NCBI RefSeq assembly: GCF_008711465.1
Contig: NZ_VXKQ01000009.1
Location: 1 to 64,000, forward strand
Origin: Francisella sp. SYW-9
GTDB lineage: Bacteria > Pseudomonadota > Gammaproteobacteria > Francisellales > Francisellaceae
Direction of reading: 5' to 3'
Length of the DNA: 64,000 nucleotides
Shown one piece after another: positions 40,404 to 49,039 of the stretch. The notes under the pieces were generated by a model that was not told the DNA's origin, ran no database searches, and saw only the letters and a program-made list of their open reading frames with translations. How positions within the stretch are numbered: position 1 is the first letter of the stretch; the number at the start of each line of letters is the position of its first letter. The position numbers and the translations under genes are program-made.

Positions 40404-40705
40404 ATTATATTTTCCCTATTTTAGATTTACAGATTCACACACTTCAAAAAACATCTAGACCGAGCGGTCTATTCTGAAGTGAAGTTTATACCACCTCATA
40501 ACTAAATAAAATGAAAGCTTTTTATGAAGAAAACTGTTTTGTCGTTTTACTCACTGCCCTTCTAATAAAGTTAACTTGAAATATTTTTATAACGCATAGA
40601 GATTTTTCTATCTAACTATGATAAATTAAGGATAATTTTTTCTGAAAAACATATCGGAAAACATAACACCATTTCATACAAAGGAAATAAATACGGAAAG
40701 AATCT
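40404..40705. other. 302-bp divergent control region between secreted-protein gene and tetR
   Basis: The region holds the TetR-type dyad at 40456-40471, 53 bp before the leftward gene and 235 bp before the rightward tetR start. The remainder is AT-rich with no gene. The promoter for tetR probably lies near 40600-40680. The dyad is far from it, so autoregulation is not obvious. Confidence 0.5.
40456..40471. promoter_or_regulatory. TetR-type operator ahead of the 391-aa secreted-protein gene
   Basis: TAGACCGAGCGGTCTA is a 7-2-7 perfect dyad with the same half-site (TAGACCG) and spacing as the dyad at 39131-39150. It lies 53 bp before the start at 40403, against 48 bp for the other gene. The matched placement supports a shared operator. 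Confidence 0.75.
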
Positions 40706-41350
40706 ATGACTGCAGCAAAAAAAGAGAGTAAAGCTGAAGAAACAAAAAAAGAAATACTTCAAGCAGCATATAAAATAGCCAAAGATGAAGGATTCCATGC
40801 TATATCTTCTATTAAAATCATTAAAACCTGTGGATTTAGCAAAGGTAAATTTTTTCATTATTTCCCAAAGATTGAAGATTTATATTTATATATCCTTGAT
40901 TGTTTTATAAAACAAACCTCCAGCGAAGTAGTGTCTAAAAAAGAACCTACTCTAAAAAAATTTGAAAATCTTAAAAATTTCATTAATGATTATATTGACT
41001 ACTTTGTTAACCTGTTAAAAGAATCTCCTGAATATGCTGCTTTAATTTTTTATTTTGTTGGGCACTGTCAACATAATAAAAAATATAGAGCTAAATTTAA
41101 TAATATTATTCAAACTTCACTTGATGAGTGGACAGCTAACTTTCCTGCTAAATTTACGCCCAGCCTCTCCAAGGAGGGAAAGCAACGCTTATTACACCTA
41201 TTAGATACATATATTATTGGTTTATGTTTTAATTATCTTATCATTAAGGATGATAAAGTATTTGAAACTACAGTCAATGACTTCAAAAATGTGGTTTTTC
41301 ATTTCTTTGACTCCCAGTCTTTAGATAAAGATACAATAGAATCAAATTGA
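40706..41350 (+). CDS. TetR-family transcriptional regulator
   Basis: This 214-residue protein has an N-terminal helix-turn-helix of TetR type (ILQAAYKIAKDEGFHAISSIKIIKTCGFSKGKFFHYFPKIEDLY, roughly residues 18-61). A helical ligand domain without strong family marks follows. It is the only plus-strand gene in the pilus region and lies between the two pilus blocks. The paired dyads upstream of the two secreted-protein genes are its likely targets (inference). GGAAAG provides the Shine-Dalgarno. Confidence 0.9.
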   Translation: MTAAKKESKAEETKKEILQAAYKIAKDEGFHAISSIKIIKTCGFSKGKFFHYFPKIEDLYLYILDCFIKQTSSEVVSKKEPTLKKFENLKNFINDYIDYFVNLLKESPEYAALIFYFVGHCQHNKKYRAKFNNIIQTSLDEWTANFPAKFTPSLSKEGKQRLLHLLDTYIIGLCFNYLIIKDDKVFETTVNDFKNVVFHFFDSQSLDKDTIESN

Positions 41351-41480
41351 TTAGCTACTCTAAGCTTTTCTTTCTATTATAACGCATCCATAATAACTCT
41401 TTTGTGATACATTTTCCTTTGATGGATTCATCGCAATATAACCAATTATCAAACTTGTTAAAACATACTATAATCAGTTA

Positions 41481-42761
41481 TCAAGATTTAGAATAGTCAC
41501 ATACTGATATTGTTTGAATATTATAGATTCCATTTATTGCTTTAATAAGAATCATACCATGGGTATAGGTCACTAAAACACCAGACTCAGTCTTTGGAAT
41601 ATTATTATCAGAATTTGTAATTTTCGGCGTATAAACTGTCTTTGAAGCATGTTTTTTTCTTTTGATTATATATTTTGAAGTATATATTTTAGAGCTTAGT
41701 ATGTTTACAATTAGCTTAAATTCACCACCAGTATTCTCATCACACTTCTCATTATACCTCTGCACCGGAAGAATCTTATCAGGCGAAACATTATCATACT
41801 CTTTAGTACCTAAAATAACTATTTTTCTTTTTACAATCTTACTTTGAGAAAACTTCTTACTAGAACCCTTCTCTTTAACATTAAGATCATACATTGCTAG
41901 CTCATTACCACGCTCACCTGGATTGTTTGCTATCTCAACCTCACTCTTTTGATTTAAACCATTAAAGTTAATATTATTAGCGTTTACATTTAGGTTTTTA
42001 GCGCTTATTGATGTTCGTGTTTTTGAGTCTAAATTAAGAGATGACGATAGTATATCTGTCTCTCCCTGGCCTTTTATATAAGAAACTGACTGGTTTCCAT
42101 ATAGAAGTTTTGCTACGTTTTTTATATAGTGAGGTTGATCATTTGACAAAAATTCTAATGATTGTTGCATAGAGTTTTTGCCTGACACATCAAGCCAGTT
42201 ATCGGCATTTGTTTTACCGACTAACTCTATTATCACAATATGCTTATCTTTTAGCCTTATACTCTTTTTCGTTTTAAAGTTGATAGTTACAAAATTTTGC
42301 CTATTAAGATATTTCATAACTAGGCTAGCATCTAAATCACCCTCTTTAGTCTTATCATTATCAATATCAAATTTTAGTTGTGCAACTACTATACTTTGGT
42401 TTTGATTTGGAAGATTTGATTCTTTTTGGTTAAATAATGTCAACATCGAACCTTTTTTTAGTAACTCAGATTTAATATCTATCATGCACTGTATTTTATC
42501 TAAACCATTATGATTCACTTTGCAATTTAACTTATTTTTAAAATTAATTGCTCTAATACTTTCAAAATTCTTTTGCGAATAAACCTCTTTTTCAACTAAA
42601 GACACATATCTCAAAATTTGTTGGCTTAATGCTTGATTTTGTTTATTGATATTCACATTTACTAAAATTCTATAAAAAATTAAAAGTGAGAAAGATAAAA
42701 CTGCAAGGACTATTATTATCTCTAATAAGGAAAATCCCTTTTTCTTAGCAAACTTAAACAT
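41481..42761 (-). CDS. PilV-like minor type IV prepilin (third copy)
   Basis: I start at ATG 42761 (426 residues), because GGTGGA lies 7 nt upstream and the resulting leader MFKFAKKKG before FSLLEIIIVLAVL is a proper class III signal. A longer start at 42776 overlaps the preceding gene. Behind the N-helix is a large periplasmic region. WLDVSGKNSMQQSLEFL near 210 corresponds to the WVR..GG..M.G.L motif of PilV/shufflon N-domains. Two Cys (in NEKCDENTGG and ISVCDYS) bracket the last 80 residues, as in its two tandem paralogues. It probably forms the pilus tip. Confidence 0.72.
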   Translation of the reverse strand: MFKFAKKKGFSLLEIIIVLAVLSFSLLIFYRILVNVNINKQNQALSQQILRYVSLVEKEVYSQKNFESIRAINFKNKLNCKVNHNGLDKIQCMIDIKSELLKKGSMLTLFNQKESNLPNQNQSIVVAQLKFDIDNDKTKEGDLDASLVMKYLNRQNFVTINFKTKKSIRLKDKHIVIIELVGKTNADNWLDVSGKNSMQQSLEFLSNDQPHYIKNVAKLLYGNQSVSYIKGQGETDILSSSLNLDSKTRTSISAKNLNVNANNINFNGLNQKSEVEIANNPGERGNELAMYDLNVKEKGSSKKFSQSKIVKRKIVILGTKEYDNVSPDKILPVQRYNEKCDENTGGEFKLIVNILSSKIYTSKYIIKRKKHASKTVYTPKITNSDNNIPKTESGVLVTYTHGMILIKAINGIYNIQTISVCDYSKS

Positions 42762-42765
42762 CAAA

Positions 42766-44004
42766 CTATCCACCATAAATTAAATACTTACAAACTAATA
42801 TGGCAGAAAGTTCCACATTACTATAATAATACTCACCTTGCTTATTTTTCAACATTTCTACCTTAAAGCCTTTACCAACCTTATCAACCTGAACTCCTTT
42901 ACCAACGTAGTTATCATCAGAAACAATAGGTAAATCAATACGCAAATCACTCCAGCCATAGTTATGAGTATTTTGGCTATAATTTGTAACATATACAAAT
43001 AACGAGGATTCTTGATTTTTTTTACAAGTTGATGAAATTGTCATGGATGGCTTATCACGAGTTAATGTCACTTTCTGAATTTTTTGAGCATCAAAAAGTG
43101 ATAAAAAATCACTCAGATAAGTTCTTTGATTTTCACTCTGCTTTTCAAATACATCAAACCTAACATCTCCTAATTTAATTTTATTATCTGATGAGAAATA
43201 GACCTTCTCAGCATCTGCTCCAATATTTGCATGTAAAATATCAAACTCAATATTCTTATTTGTATTAAAATATATATTATTTGAGGAGATATTAAAGGTT
43301 GGCTCGCCGTACATCGTTATTTCTTGCTGACCCTTACTATCAGTATTTACAGATGTAATGGCTGCCATACCTCCACCTACAAAGTCCAAATCTGTCATAT
43401 TTGAGATGGTACTTTGTTGTCCGTTGAAAGTCAGATCACCTTTCATACTATTACCCCCATCTACTCTTAGCCAAGGGTCTTTTAGCTGTCGAAACACTAT
43501 TTTTATTTTAATAAAATTTTGCTTGGCTAAAATAGAACTGACCCCGCTTGACAGTTTGTCCGCTAAGAAATGATTATTTAATAATTCAGATACTCGCTCA
43601 GCAATAGCATTGGACTTATCTTTATATTTAAAAGGTCCTATCTTTATATTTGCAACAAGGCTATCTCTTGATAATCTTGTAACATATGCTTCTACACTAT
43701 CTTTCTTAAGAAAAAATGATTTTAACTCATAGTTTTTAGGAAGTAGTTTTCTAACTTTAAGCCACTTCACTCCATTTTGATAGGTAGGCCTAGATGTACT
43801 TAATGATAAATATGTCTCAACTGCATCCACATATTGTATCAGCTGCTCAGTGGTTTGATCGGCTTCTCTACGTAGCTCGACACTCGCATAATATCTATAA
43901 TTAAGAAATATAAAGAATGTTATCACTCCCAAAATTATTAATATTTCTAGTAAAGATAGACCTTTAATTTGCGATATTTTCTTTATATTTCTAATCTGGT
44001 TCAT
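42766..44004 (-). CDS. pilV: PilV-like minor type IV prepilin (second copy)
   Basis: This 412-residue protein has a long leader (MNQIRNIKKISQIKG) and cleavage site before LSLLEILIILGVITFF. The motif DPWLRVDGGNSMKGDLTFNG (near 184-203), followed by ISNMTDL, is the best match of the three copies to the R64 PilV constant region. The C-terminal domain lies between two Cys (SSTCKKN and ILVCKYL), 77 residues apart. R64 PilV is the tip adhesin that selects recipient cells. Here a fixed set of tandem genes may replace a shufflon. Confidence 0.75.
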   Translation of the reverse strand: MNQIRNIKKISQIKGLSLLEILIILGVITFFIFLNYRYYASVELRREADQTTEQLIQYVDAVETYLSLSTSRPTYQNGVKWLKVRKLLPKNYELKSFFLKKDSVEAYVTRLSRDSLVANIKIGPFKYKDKSNAIAERVSELLNNHFLADKLSSGVSSILAKQNFIKIKIVFRQLKDPWLRVDGGNSMKGDLTFNGQQSTISNMTDLDFVGGGMAAITSVNTDSKGQQEITMYGEPTFNISSNNIYFNTNKNIEFDILHANIGADAEKVYFSSDNKIKLGDVRFDVFEKQSENQRTYLSDFLSLFDAQKIQKVTLTRDKPSMTISSTCKKNQESSLFVYVTNYSQNTHNYGWSDLRIDLPIVSDDNYVGKGVQVDKVGKGFKVEMLKNKQGEYYYSNVELSAILVCKYLIYGG

Positions 44005-44044
44005 TTCTTATATAGCTATCTAATAATTTATACAATATCTTTAA

Positions 44045-45307
44045 TTAATTAGGATTACAATACACAACGATTTGTAGCTGTCCCGATACTATATCATCAG
44101 GTATATTAATACTAAAGTTATTCTGATTGACTGTTATATTTCTCTGTGACGATATAGGCATAGCGTATATAGTATCTTTTTTAAAAAAACTTACATCACT
44201 AACATTGTCTATTTTAATTTCATCACTATATTTCTGTAAACTTATTGGTGATAGTTTTGTTAGGCTATTTAAAAGACTTGCTTCAAGCACTAAACTACCA
44301 TCTTTACACTCATTCTGGTACTTGCCTTTAGGAATTTTTATTGAAGGGTGGTCAGCTTTAACAAATTTGCGCGTATTAACATAAAGTATATTTACAGCAT
44401 AATTATCTAGCTGACTAAAAGGCACTTTATGAACAAGAAAAGGAACATAAAAATCATCCATAAAAACATTAGCTTTTTTCTTAGAACCTAAATAAAGATA
44501 ACTATTATTATTAGTAGCAAAATTTAATGAATTATATTCAAAATTAATTGTGCTTGTCCTTTTATCTCCAATTTCACTATTTTCTGATGTTAAACTAATT
44601 TGTGGGAATTTTACTGTTAATGGAGCTAAAACAGATTGATTAGGGTCCATATATGACGCTATTGTTGATTTATTATTCTCCGGGTTTGCAATCAGCTTTA
44701 TTGCAAATAAATTTCTTATATTTCGACTTAAGGCATCTAAACTAAAATATAAATTTGCGTAAGGCTTATTCTCACCATAGATATCTATCCAAGTATCTCC
44801 TTGATAAGGCACAACTATATCAGCAAGCAAACTATCATCCTTGACACTAAATGCAACAGCTGCTTTTGAAGATGTCACTGAATCAATTTGCTCAAAATAG
44901 TCTTGGGTATCTAAAAATAAATCTGCCAACTCAAGTTTACTTTTTTTCTTTGGACTCAACTTAACCTCTATCTTTAAAACACCATCTTGCTTCTTAATAC
45001 TCGTTTGCAAGTGACTTTTAATACTTAAATCACAAGGAAGGTAAGATCTATCTGCTAAACCACCCTTACAACCTTTAGAAGACTTTACAAATTTAGTTCC
45101 TGAATATAAACCTGATTGTATTTTCTTATCTTCTAGGACCCTAGTTTTAACTGCTGAGACATATTCAGCAAATTTATATGAAAGATTATTTACATAATCA
45201 TCTTTGAAGCTTTGCTTAAATAAAACAAATAAAATAGCGATAATAAAAGATAATACTGAAATAGATATTATTAATTCAAGAAGTGAAAAACCTCTTATTT
45301 TTCTCAT
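44045..45307 (-). CDS. PilV-like minor type IV prepilin (first copy)
   Basis: This 420-residue protein has a short leader MRKIRG and cleavage before FSLLELIISISVLSF. The PilV-type motif is weaker here (DTWIDIYGENKPYANLYFSL near 180-199, then IRNLFAIKL). A C-terminal segment sits between Cys residues (YQNECKDGS and VVYCNPN) about 82 residues apart. There is an additional Cys pair near residues 75-87 (SKGCKGG, LPCDL). It lies between the major pilin and the second copy, with 38- and 40-bp gaps. Confidence 0.7.
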   Translation of the reverse strand: MRKIRGFSLLELIISISVLSFIIAILFVLFKQSFKDDYVNNLSYKFAEYVSAVKTRVLEDKKIQSGLYSGTKFVKSSKGCKGGLADRSYLPCDLSIKSHLQTSIKKQDGVLKIEVKLSPKKKSKLELADLFLDTQDYFEQIDSVTSSKAAVAFSVKDDSLLADIVVPYQGDTWIDIYGENKPYANLYFSLDALSRNIRNLFAIKLIANPENNKSTIASYMDPNQSVLAPLTVKFPQISLTSENSEIGDKRTSTINFEYNSLNFATNNNSYLYLGSKKKANVFMDDFYVPFLVHKVPFSQLDNYAVNILYVNTRKFVKADHPSIKIPKGKYQNECKDGSLVLEASLLNSLTKLSPISLQKYSDEIKIDNVSDVSFFKKDTIYAMPISSQRNITVNQNNFSINIPDDIVSGQLQIVVYCNPN

Positions 45308-45345
45308 AATATTTAACTATTTAAAGGATAAAATGTTATTGCGTC

Positions 45346-45864
45346 TTAAGAAAAGTTTAAAACTAATTTAGCATTATCATGACAAGCGGTTGCTATATCA
45401 GAAACATTACTAGCTTTTTGATTATCAATTTTGATGTTTGCACTTTTCATAAAGTGAGTTGCTAAGTCAACACAACCACCTTTTGGAATTTGATGTAACG
45501 TTATATTATACCCACTTCCACCATCATCGTTATTACTAGAAACGTCTAGTAGTGACTTACTATTACTAGAATGCCATACCGTACCTATTTTATTATCAGA
45601 ATTTTTGATAATTAGTGTTGATGGTACTATACCCTGCTTTAATAAGATCTTATTATTAAGCCCGGTATAATCTCCCCCTGTCTCTGAATATAAAGAATGG
45701 ATATCCTCTGATAGGATTGTTATGTCATTTTCCATAGATGACGCGTCAGTTTTGCCCCAAATAACTTTAGAAATTGTCATAATAGCAATTACTAAAAAGG
45801 CAATTACTGCTAAAACTATCATTAATTCAACTAGACTAAAGCCTTTTTGTTTTGTTTTTCTCAT
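45346..45864 (-). CDS. pilS: Type IVb major prepilin (PilS-like)
   Basis: This 172-residue protein has the class III leader MRKTKQKG followed by FSLVELMIVLAVIAFLVIAI, including the Glu5 that is usual in pilins. The globular part has two Cys near the C-terminus (GGCVDLATHFM and IATACHD), the typical disulfide loop. Size and position after PilQ and PilR fit PilS of R64-type pili. It is the likely major subunit because it is the shortest prepilin and comes first. Prepilin peptidase must be encoded elsewhere. Confidence 0.82.
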   Translation of the reverse strand: MRKTKQKGFSLVELMIVLAVIAFLVIAIMTISKVIWGKTDASSMENDITILSEDIHSLYSETGGDYTGLNNKILLKQGIVPSTLIIKNSDNKIGTVWHSSNSKSLLDVSSNNDDGGSGYNITLHQIPKGGCVDLATHFMKSANIKIDNQKASNVSDIATACHDNAKLVLNFS

Positions 45865-46004
45865 TAAATAGCTCCCCTATAATTTATATTAATATACAGA
45901 TAATAAATATAACATATATATTTAAAAAAAACAAACCTCATGATTCGTAAGGTACTCAAATATTTTTATCCTCTCGAATTAAAAATATCCTTTAATAACT
46001 TATT

Positions 46005-47105
46005 CTACATAGATCCCGTAGCTCCAATACCTATAGCATATATTGACCACATAAATGCACATATATACAATGATGTTAAAAGCATTACTACAATATTCAA
46101 AGCCCCAAACTTTGCTTTAATACTTGTCATTTGAGCCTCTAAGTACTCATAAGAAAGATCTTTTAATCCTATTTCTAATTTACCACTATTTGTATAAATA
46201 TCTATCATACTAGATATCCTACGATTAAATAAAGATACTCGTGACAGCGCTTCCCCAGGATTTGTACCTTGAGATACCTTCATAATTATCATCTTAATAA
46301 AATCCTGCAAATATGGCTTGGCTCTATCATGCATAATCATCAAAGCTTTATTCAAAGAGGTTTGCTTATTTTGTAACAAAAGTGATAGTGAAATCATAAA
46401 CCTAATCGCTACGATACTCTTGTAAACCGAAAAAACTGGAAAGAAATCAAACAATGAGCGTCTTAATCCCCCCTTATACCTAGGAAGCACAAGATAAAAC
46501 CCCAAAACAATCAAGAAAATTCCTGCTATTGAAAATGGTAATAAATCTAGAAAACCTTTATTGAATTTATAAAAAGACATTGTAAAAGCAGGCAATTTAT
46601 TTGCCGGTATGCTACTCACAATAATTGGCATAACTTTTGTTGCTGAAAAATACATTAAACCAATAATAGCAGCAGTCAAAGATATAGGTTTCATCATACT
46701 TTTGATAATAGCTGAAGATAGCTCATTAAGTTTTGCTGAAATACTTATCATATTTTCTAATGACTGCTCTATATTTCCATCACCAGAGGAGCTAAGTATC
46801 ATATACTCATGGTTAGTTATATATATTTTTATAGCTTCTGAAAATGTAAAACCTAGAGAGTTATATCTAAATAAAATATCATCTATTATCTCTACTAAAT
46901 ATTGCTCATTATCAAAATATTTACGTTTAAATTTGATAATAGAGGCTTTTCTTCTCTCTAGATACTCACCAATATCAAACCCAGAGCCAAGCATCATTGC
47001 CATAGTTTTATAAAAATCTGCTCTCACAGCCCCACTAAACTGCATTTTTAAAAGATTAATTTTAAACTGTGAATATAAACTATCTTTTCTTTTTTTACCA
47101 AACAA
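46005..47105 (-). CDS. pilR: Type IV pilus inner-membrane platform protein (PilR/GspF family)
   Basis: This 366-residue protein has two GspF-type repeats and three main membrane segments (near 150-170, 195-215 and 338-360). The first repeat has RADFYKTMAMMLGSGFDIGEYLERR and SSGDGNIEQSLENM. The second has RFMISLSLLLQNKQTSLNKAL and IYTNSGKLEIGLKDLSYEYLE. It anchors the assembly ATPase and feeds pilins into the fibre. It follows pilQ by 46 bp. The 140-bp gap before pilS may hold a separate pilin promoter. Confidence 0.85.
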   Translation of the reverse strand: MFGKKRKDSLYSQFKINLLKMQFSGAVRADFYKTMAMMLGSGFDIGEYLERRKASIIKFKRKYFDNEQYLVEIIDDILFRYNSLGFTFSEAIKIYITNHEYMILSSSGDGNIEQSLENMISISAKLNELSSAIIKSMMKPISLTAAIIGLMYFSATKVMPIIVSSIPANKLPAFTMSFYKFNKGFLDLLPFSIAGIFLIVLGFYLVLPRYKGGLRRSLFDFFPVFSVYKSIVAIRFMISLSLLLQNKQTSLNKALMIMHDRAKPYLQDFIKMIIMKVSQGTNPGEALSRVSLFNRRISSMIDIYTNSGKLEIGLKDLSYEYLEAQMTSIKAKFGALNIVVMLLTSLYICAFMWSIYAIGIGATGSM

Positions 47106-47151
47106 TGATCTTAATCACCTATAAGTAGATTTGTAACCATATAATACAAAA

Positions 47152-48948
47152 CTAAGCTTGTTTTGCATATAACCATTTAGTATTCTTTATGCCAATAGAA
47201 AAATCCTGTTCAAAAGAACCTACTGTTCCATGTAGTACCCATGGACATACATCTCCATCAAACACTTTTTGTAAGCCATGCTCAACAATTGTTACACCAT
47301 TTAAATTTTTTAGCCAATGTTCTCGTGCTTTTAAAATGGCATTATCCTCAAGGTACTGCATAATTTGCTCATCTGGCTGTAAAACTTCAGCTACAACATT
47401 TCTGCCACTGATACCTAAGCCTGCACAACTCTCACATCCATTAGGATTCCTATATCGAACTTTATCAAGAATCGACTCTGACAAATTGTAATACGATACA
47501 ATATTATCTAAAGCCTCAGATATATACTCATACTTATCCGGCTCAAACTCTTTAAACTCACTTGCCGTAATTCCACATTTTTTGCATGTCATTGGCACTA
47601 GCCTTTGATATATTAGCAATTTAGCAAAAGATGTAGTCAACACGACATCTCTATCCATACCAATAGCTATTAGTCTCTTTGCTATCTGTAAAGTGCTCTG
47701 AGCATGTACTGTTGTCAACATAAGGTGGCCAGATTGAACACCTTTTTGGAAGAAATCCCCTGTGTTTTTATTTCTGATTTCATTACACATCATAACATCA
47801 GGATCTAGTCTCATTAATGTTTTAAGAGCATTATTATATTCAAGTGAGATCTGCTCTTCAGTCATGGTTGCTGACTCATGAACAATTAGCTGACTCACGC
47901 CATTTATAATGTACTCCACCGGAGACTCTACAGATAATATTCTAATCTTATTTTTTGAATTACTAATAAGTTTATAAATAAGACTCGCTAAAGATGTTGA
48001 TTTACCAGAACCAGTTGTGCCTGCAAATATAATTGCCCCATCTTTTATCATTAGGCTAGACTCTAATAACTGCTTTTGGTATTTGTTATAACCGAGTACA
48101 TCTAAGTTTGGAATAGCTGACTTATCAGTAGACAGTATCCTAAAAGATACTATAAACTCGTCTATAGCTTCATTTTGGCTAGTATTCATTTCGCTACTTT
48201 CTACTGGAGCACTAGCAAATCTAAGCCTATATTTCTTTCCATTAATATATCTTTCTATAATTGTTTGCTGTCTAGCTTTAGGATTAAACTGTTGATCCTT
48301 TTGTCCTTCTGACCCTTTAGCATTATATAATGCTCTAATCATGCTAGTACATAGTTCACTACTAAGATTGGTATAGTACTGTATCTCACCATGAAGACGA
48401 TATTCTACTCTAGCTTGAGATTTCCCAACACGATAATGAATATCTGTCACTTTCATAGCTATAGCTTCTTTGATCTGAGTGTCAAAGCGTAAAATCAACT
48501 CTTCATTTTCATAGTTTTTATCTGTATCTAAACTATGTAATATCTCACTAAGAACACTTTGTCTCACAACATATGTATACGTTGATTGTTTGTGTTCTTC
48601 TTTAGCTTTATTTCTTAAAAGAAATATTTTATCTCTATATTCATTTTGATCACATAGATCAGAGAATATTGTGACTATTATTTTTTCTTTAGACTCTTTC
48701 AGAGTCGCTTTAACTAATATAAAAAATCTTCTTTCTTCATTTGTAATATAATACTTAGAAAAAATATCTTTATCATTACAGAATAAAAAACTCTCTATTA
48801 GAAAAGGAAGATCATCTAATGACTCTAGTATATCAGGGTAGTTGTTAGTCGAGTAATTAGTATCGCCATCTTGACTCCCTAACTTCTTGCTATATTTATC
48901 TTTTAAAAGCTCTTTAAGCTTAGTATAGTTTGTTGTTATTTTTCTCAT
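47152..48948 (-). CDS. pilQ: Type IV pilus assembly ATPase (PilQ/GspE family)
   Basis: This 598-residue protein has Walker A GTTGSGKST at 310-318, an Asp box (SVESPVEYII), a Walker-B region DPDVMMCNEIRN and a His box (GHLMLTTVHAQS). The zinc-binding tetracysteine pairs CKKC and CESC (near 455 and 507) are present, as in assembly rather than retraction ATPases. The N-terminal 150 residues are divergent. It powers pilus extension. It is the first gene of the block pilQ-R-S and the three PilV-like genes. No PilT-type retraction ATPase is present. Confidence 0.88.
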   Translation of the reverse strand: MRKITTNYTKLKELLKDKYSKKLGSQDGDTNYSTNNYPDILESLDDLPFLIESFLFCNDKDIFSKYYITNEERRFFILVKATLKESKEKIIVTIFSDLCDQNEYRDKIFLLRNKAKEEHKQSTYTYVVRQSVLSEILHSLDTDKNYENEELILRFDTQIKEAIAMKVTDIHYRVGKSQARVEYRLHGEIQYYTNLSSELCTSMIRALYNAKGSEGQKDQQFNPKARQQTIIERYINGKKYRLRFASAPVESSEMNTSQNEAIDEFIVSFRILSTDKSAIPNLDVLGYNKYQKQLLESSLMIKDGAIIFAGTTGSGKSTSLASLIYKLISNSKNKIRILSVESPVEYIINGVSQLIVHESATMTEEQISLEYNNALKTLMRLDPDVMMCNEIRNKNTGDFFQKGVQSGHLMLTTVHAQSTLQIAKRLIAIGMDRDVVLTTSFAKLLIYQRLVPMTCKKCGITASEFKEFEPDKYEYISEALDNIVSYYNLSESILDKVRYRNPNGCESCAGLGISGRNVVAEVLQPDEQIMQYLEDNAILKAREHWLKNLNGVTIVEHGLQKVFDGDVCPWVLHGTVGSFEQDFSIGIKNTKWLYAKQA

Positions 48949-49002
48949 TACTTAAATTCTGTTAACAAAACCTTGATACGGACATTTTAAATTTTACAAT
49001 CT

Positions 49003-49008
49003 ATTATA
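49003..49008 (-). promoter_or_regulatory. Candidate -10 box for the pilQ operon
   Basis: On the minus strand TATAAT lies about 55 bp before the pilQ start, in the 91-bp gap to the permease gene. No strong -35 is seen at the right distance, so regulation by an activator is possible. Confidence 0.35.
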
Positions 49009-49039
49009 TCTTAAGTGACTTACTTTTAAATTAAAACAT

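Noticed and set aside
41481-45307. A shufflon (invertible DNA) at the PilV-like genes
   Set aside because: No repeated inversion sites or site-specific recombinase gene were seen. The three copies are complete separate genes in one orientation.
46609-47013. 134-codon plus-strand frame inside pilR
   Set aside because: Antisense shadow of a well-supported GspF-family gene. Its apparent hydrophobicity mirrors the opposite strand.
32857-48948. A type II secretion system reading of the pilus locus
   Set aside because: There are no GspC, GspL, GspM or GspK-type genes. The TcpQ-domain lipoprotein, lipoprotein secretin, PilO2 and PilV-like prepilins fit a type IVb pilus better.
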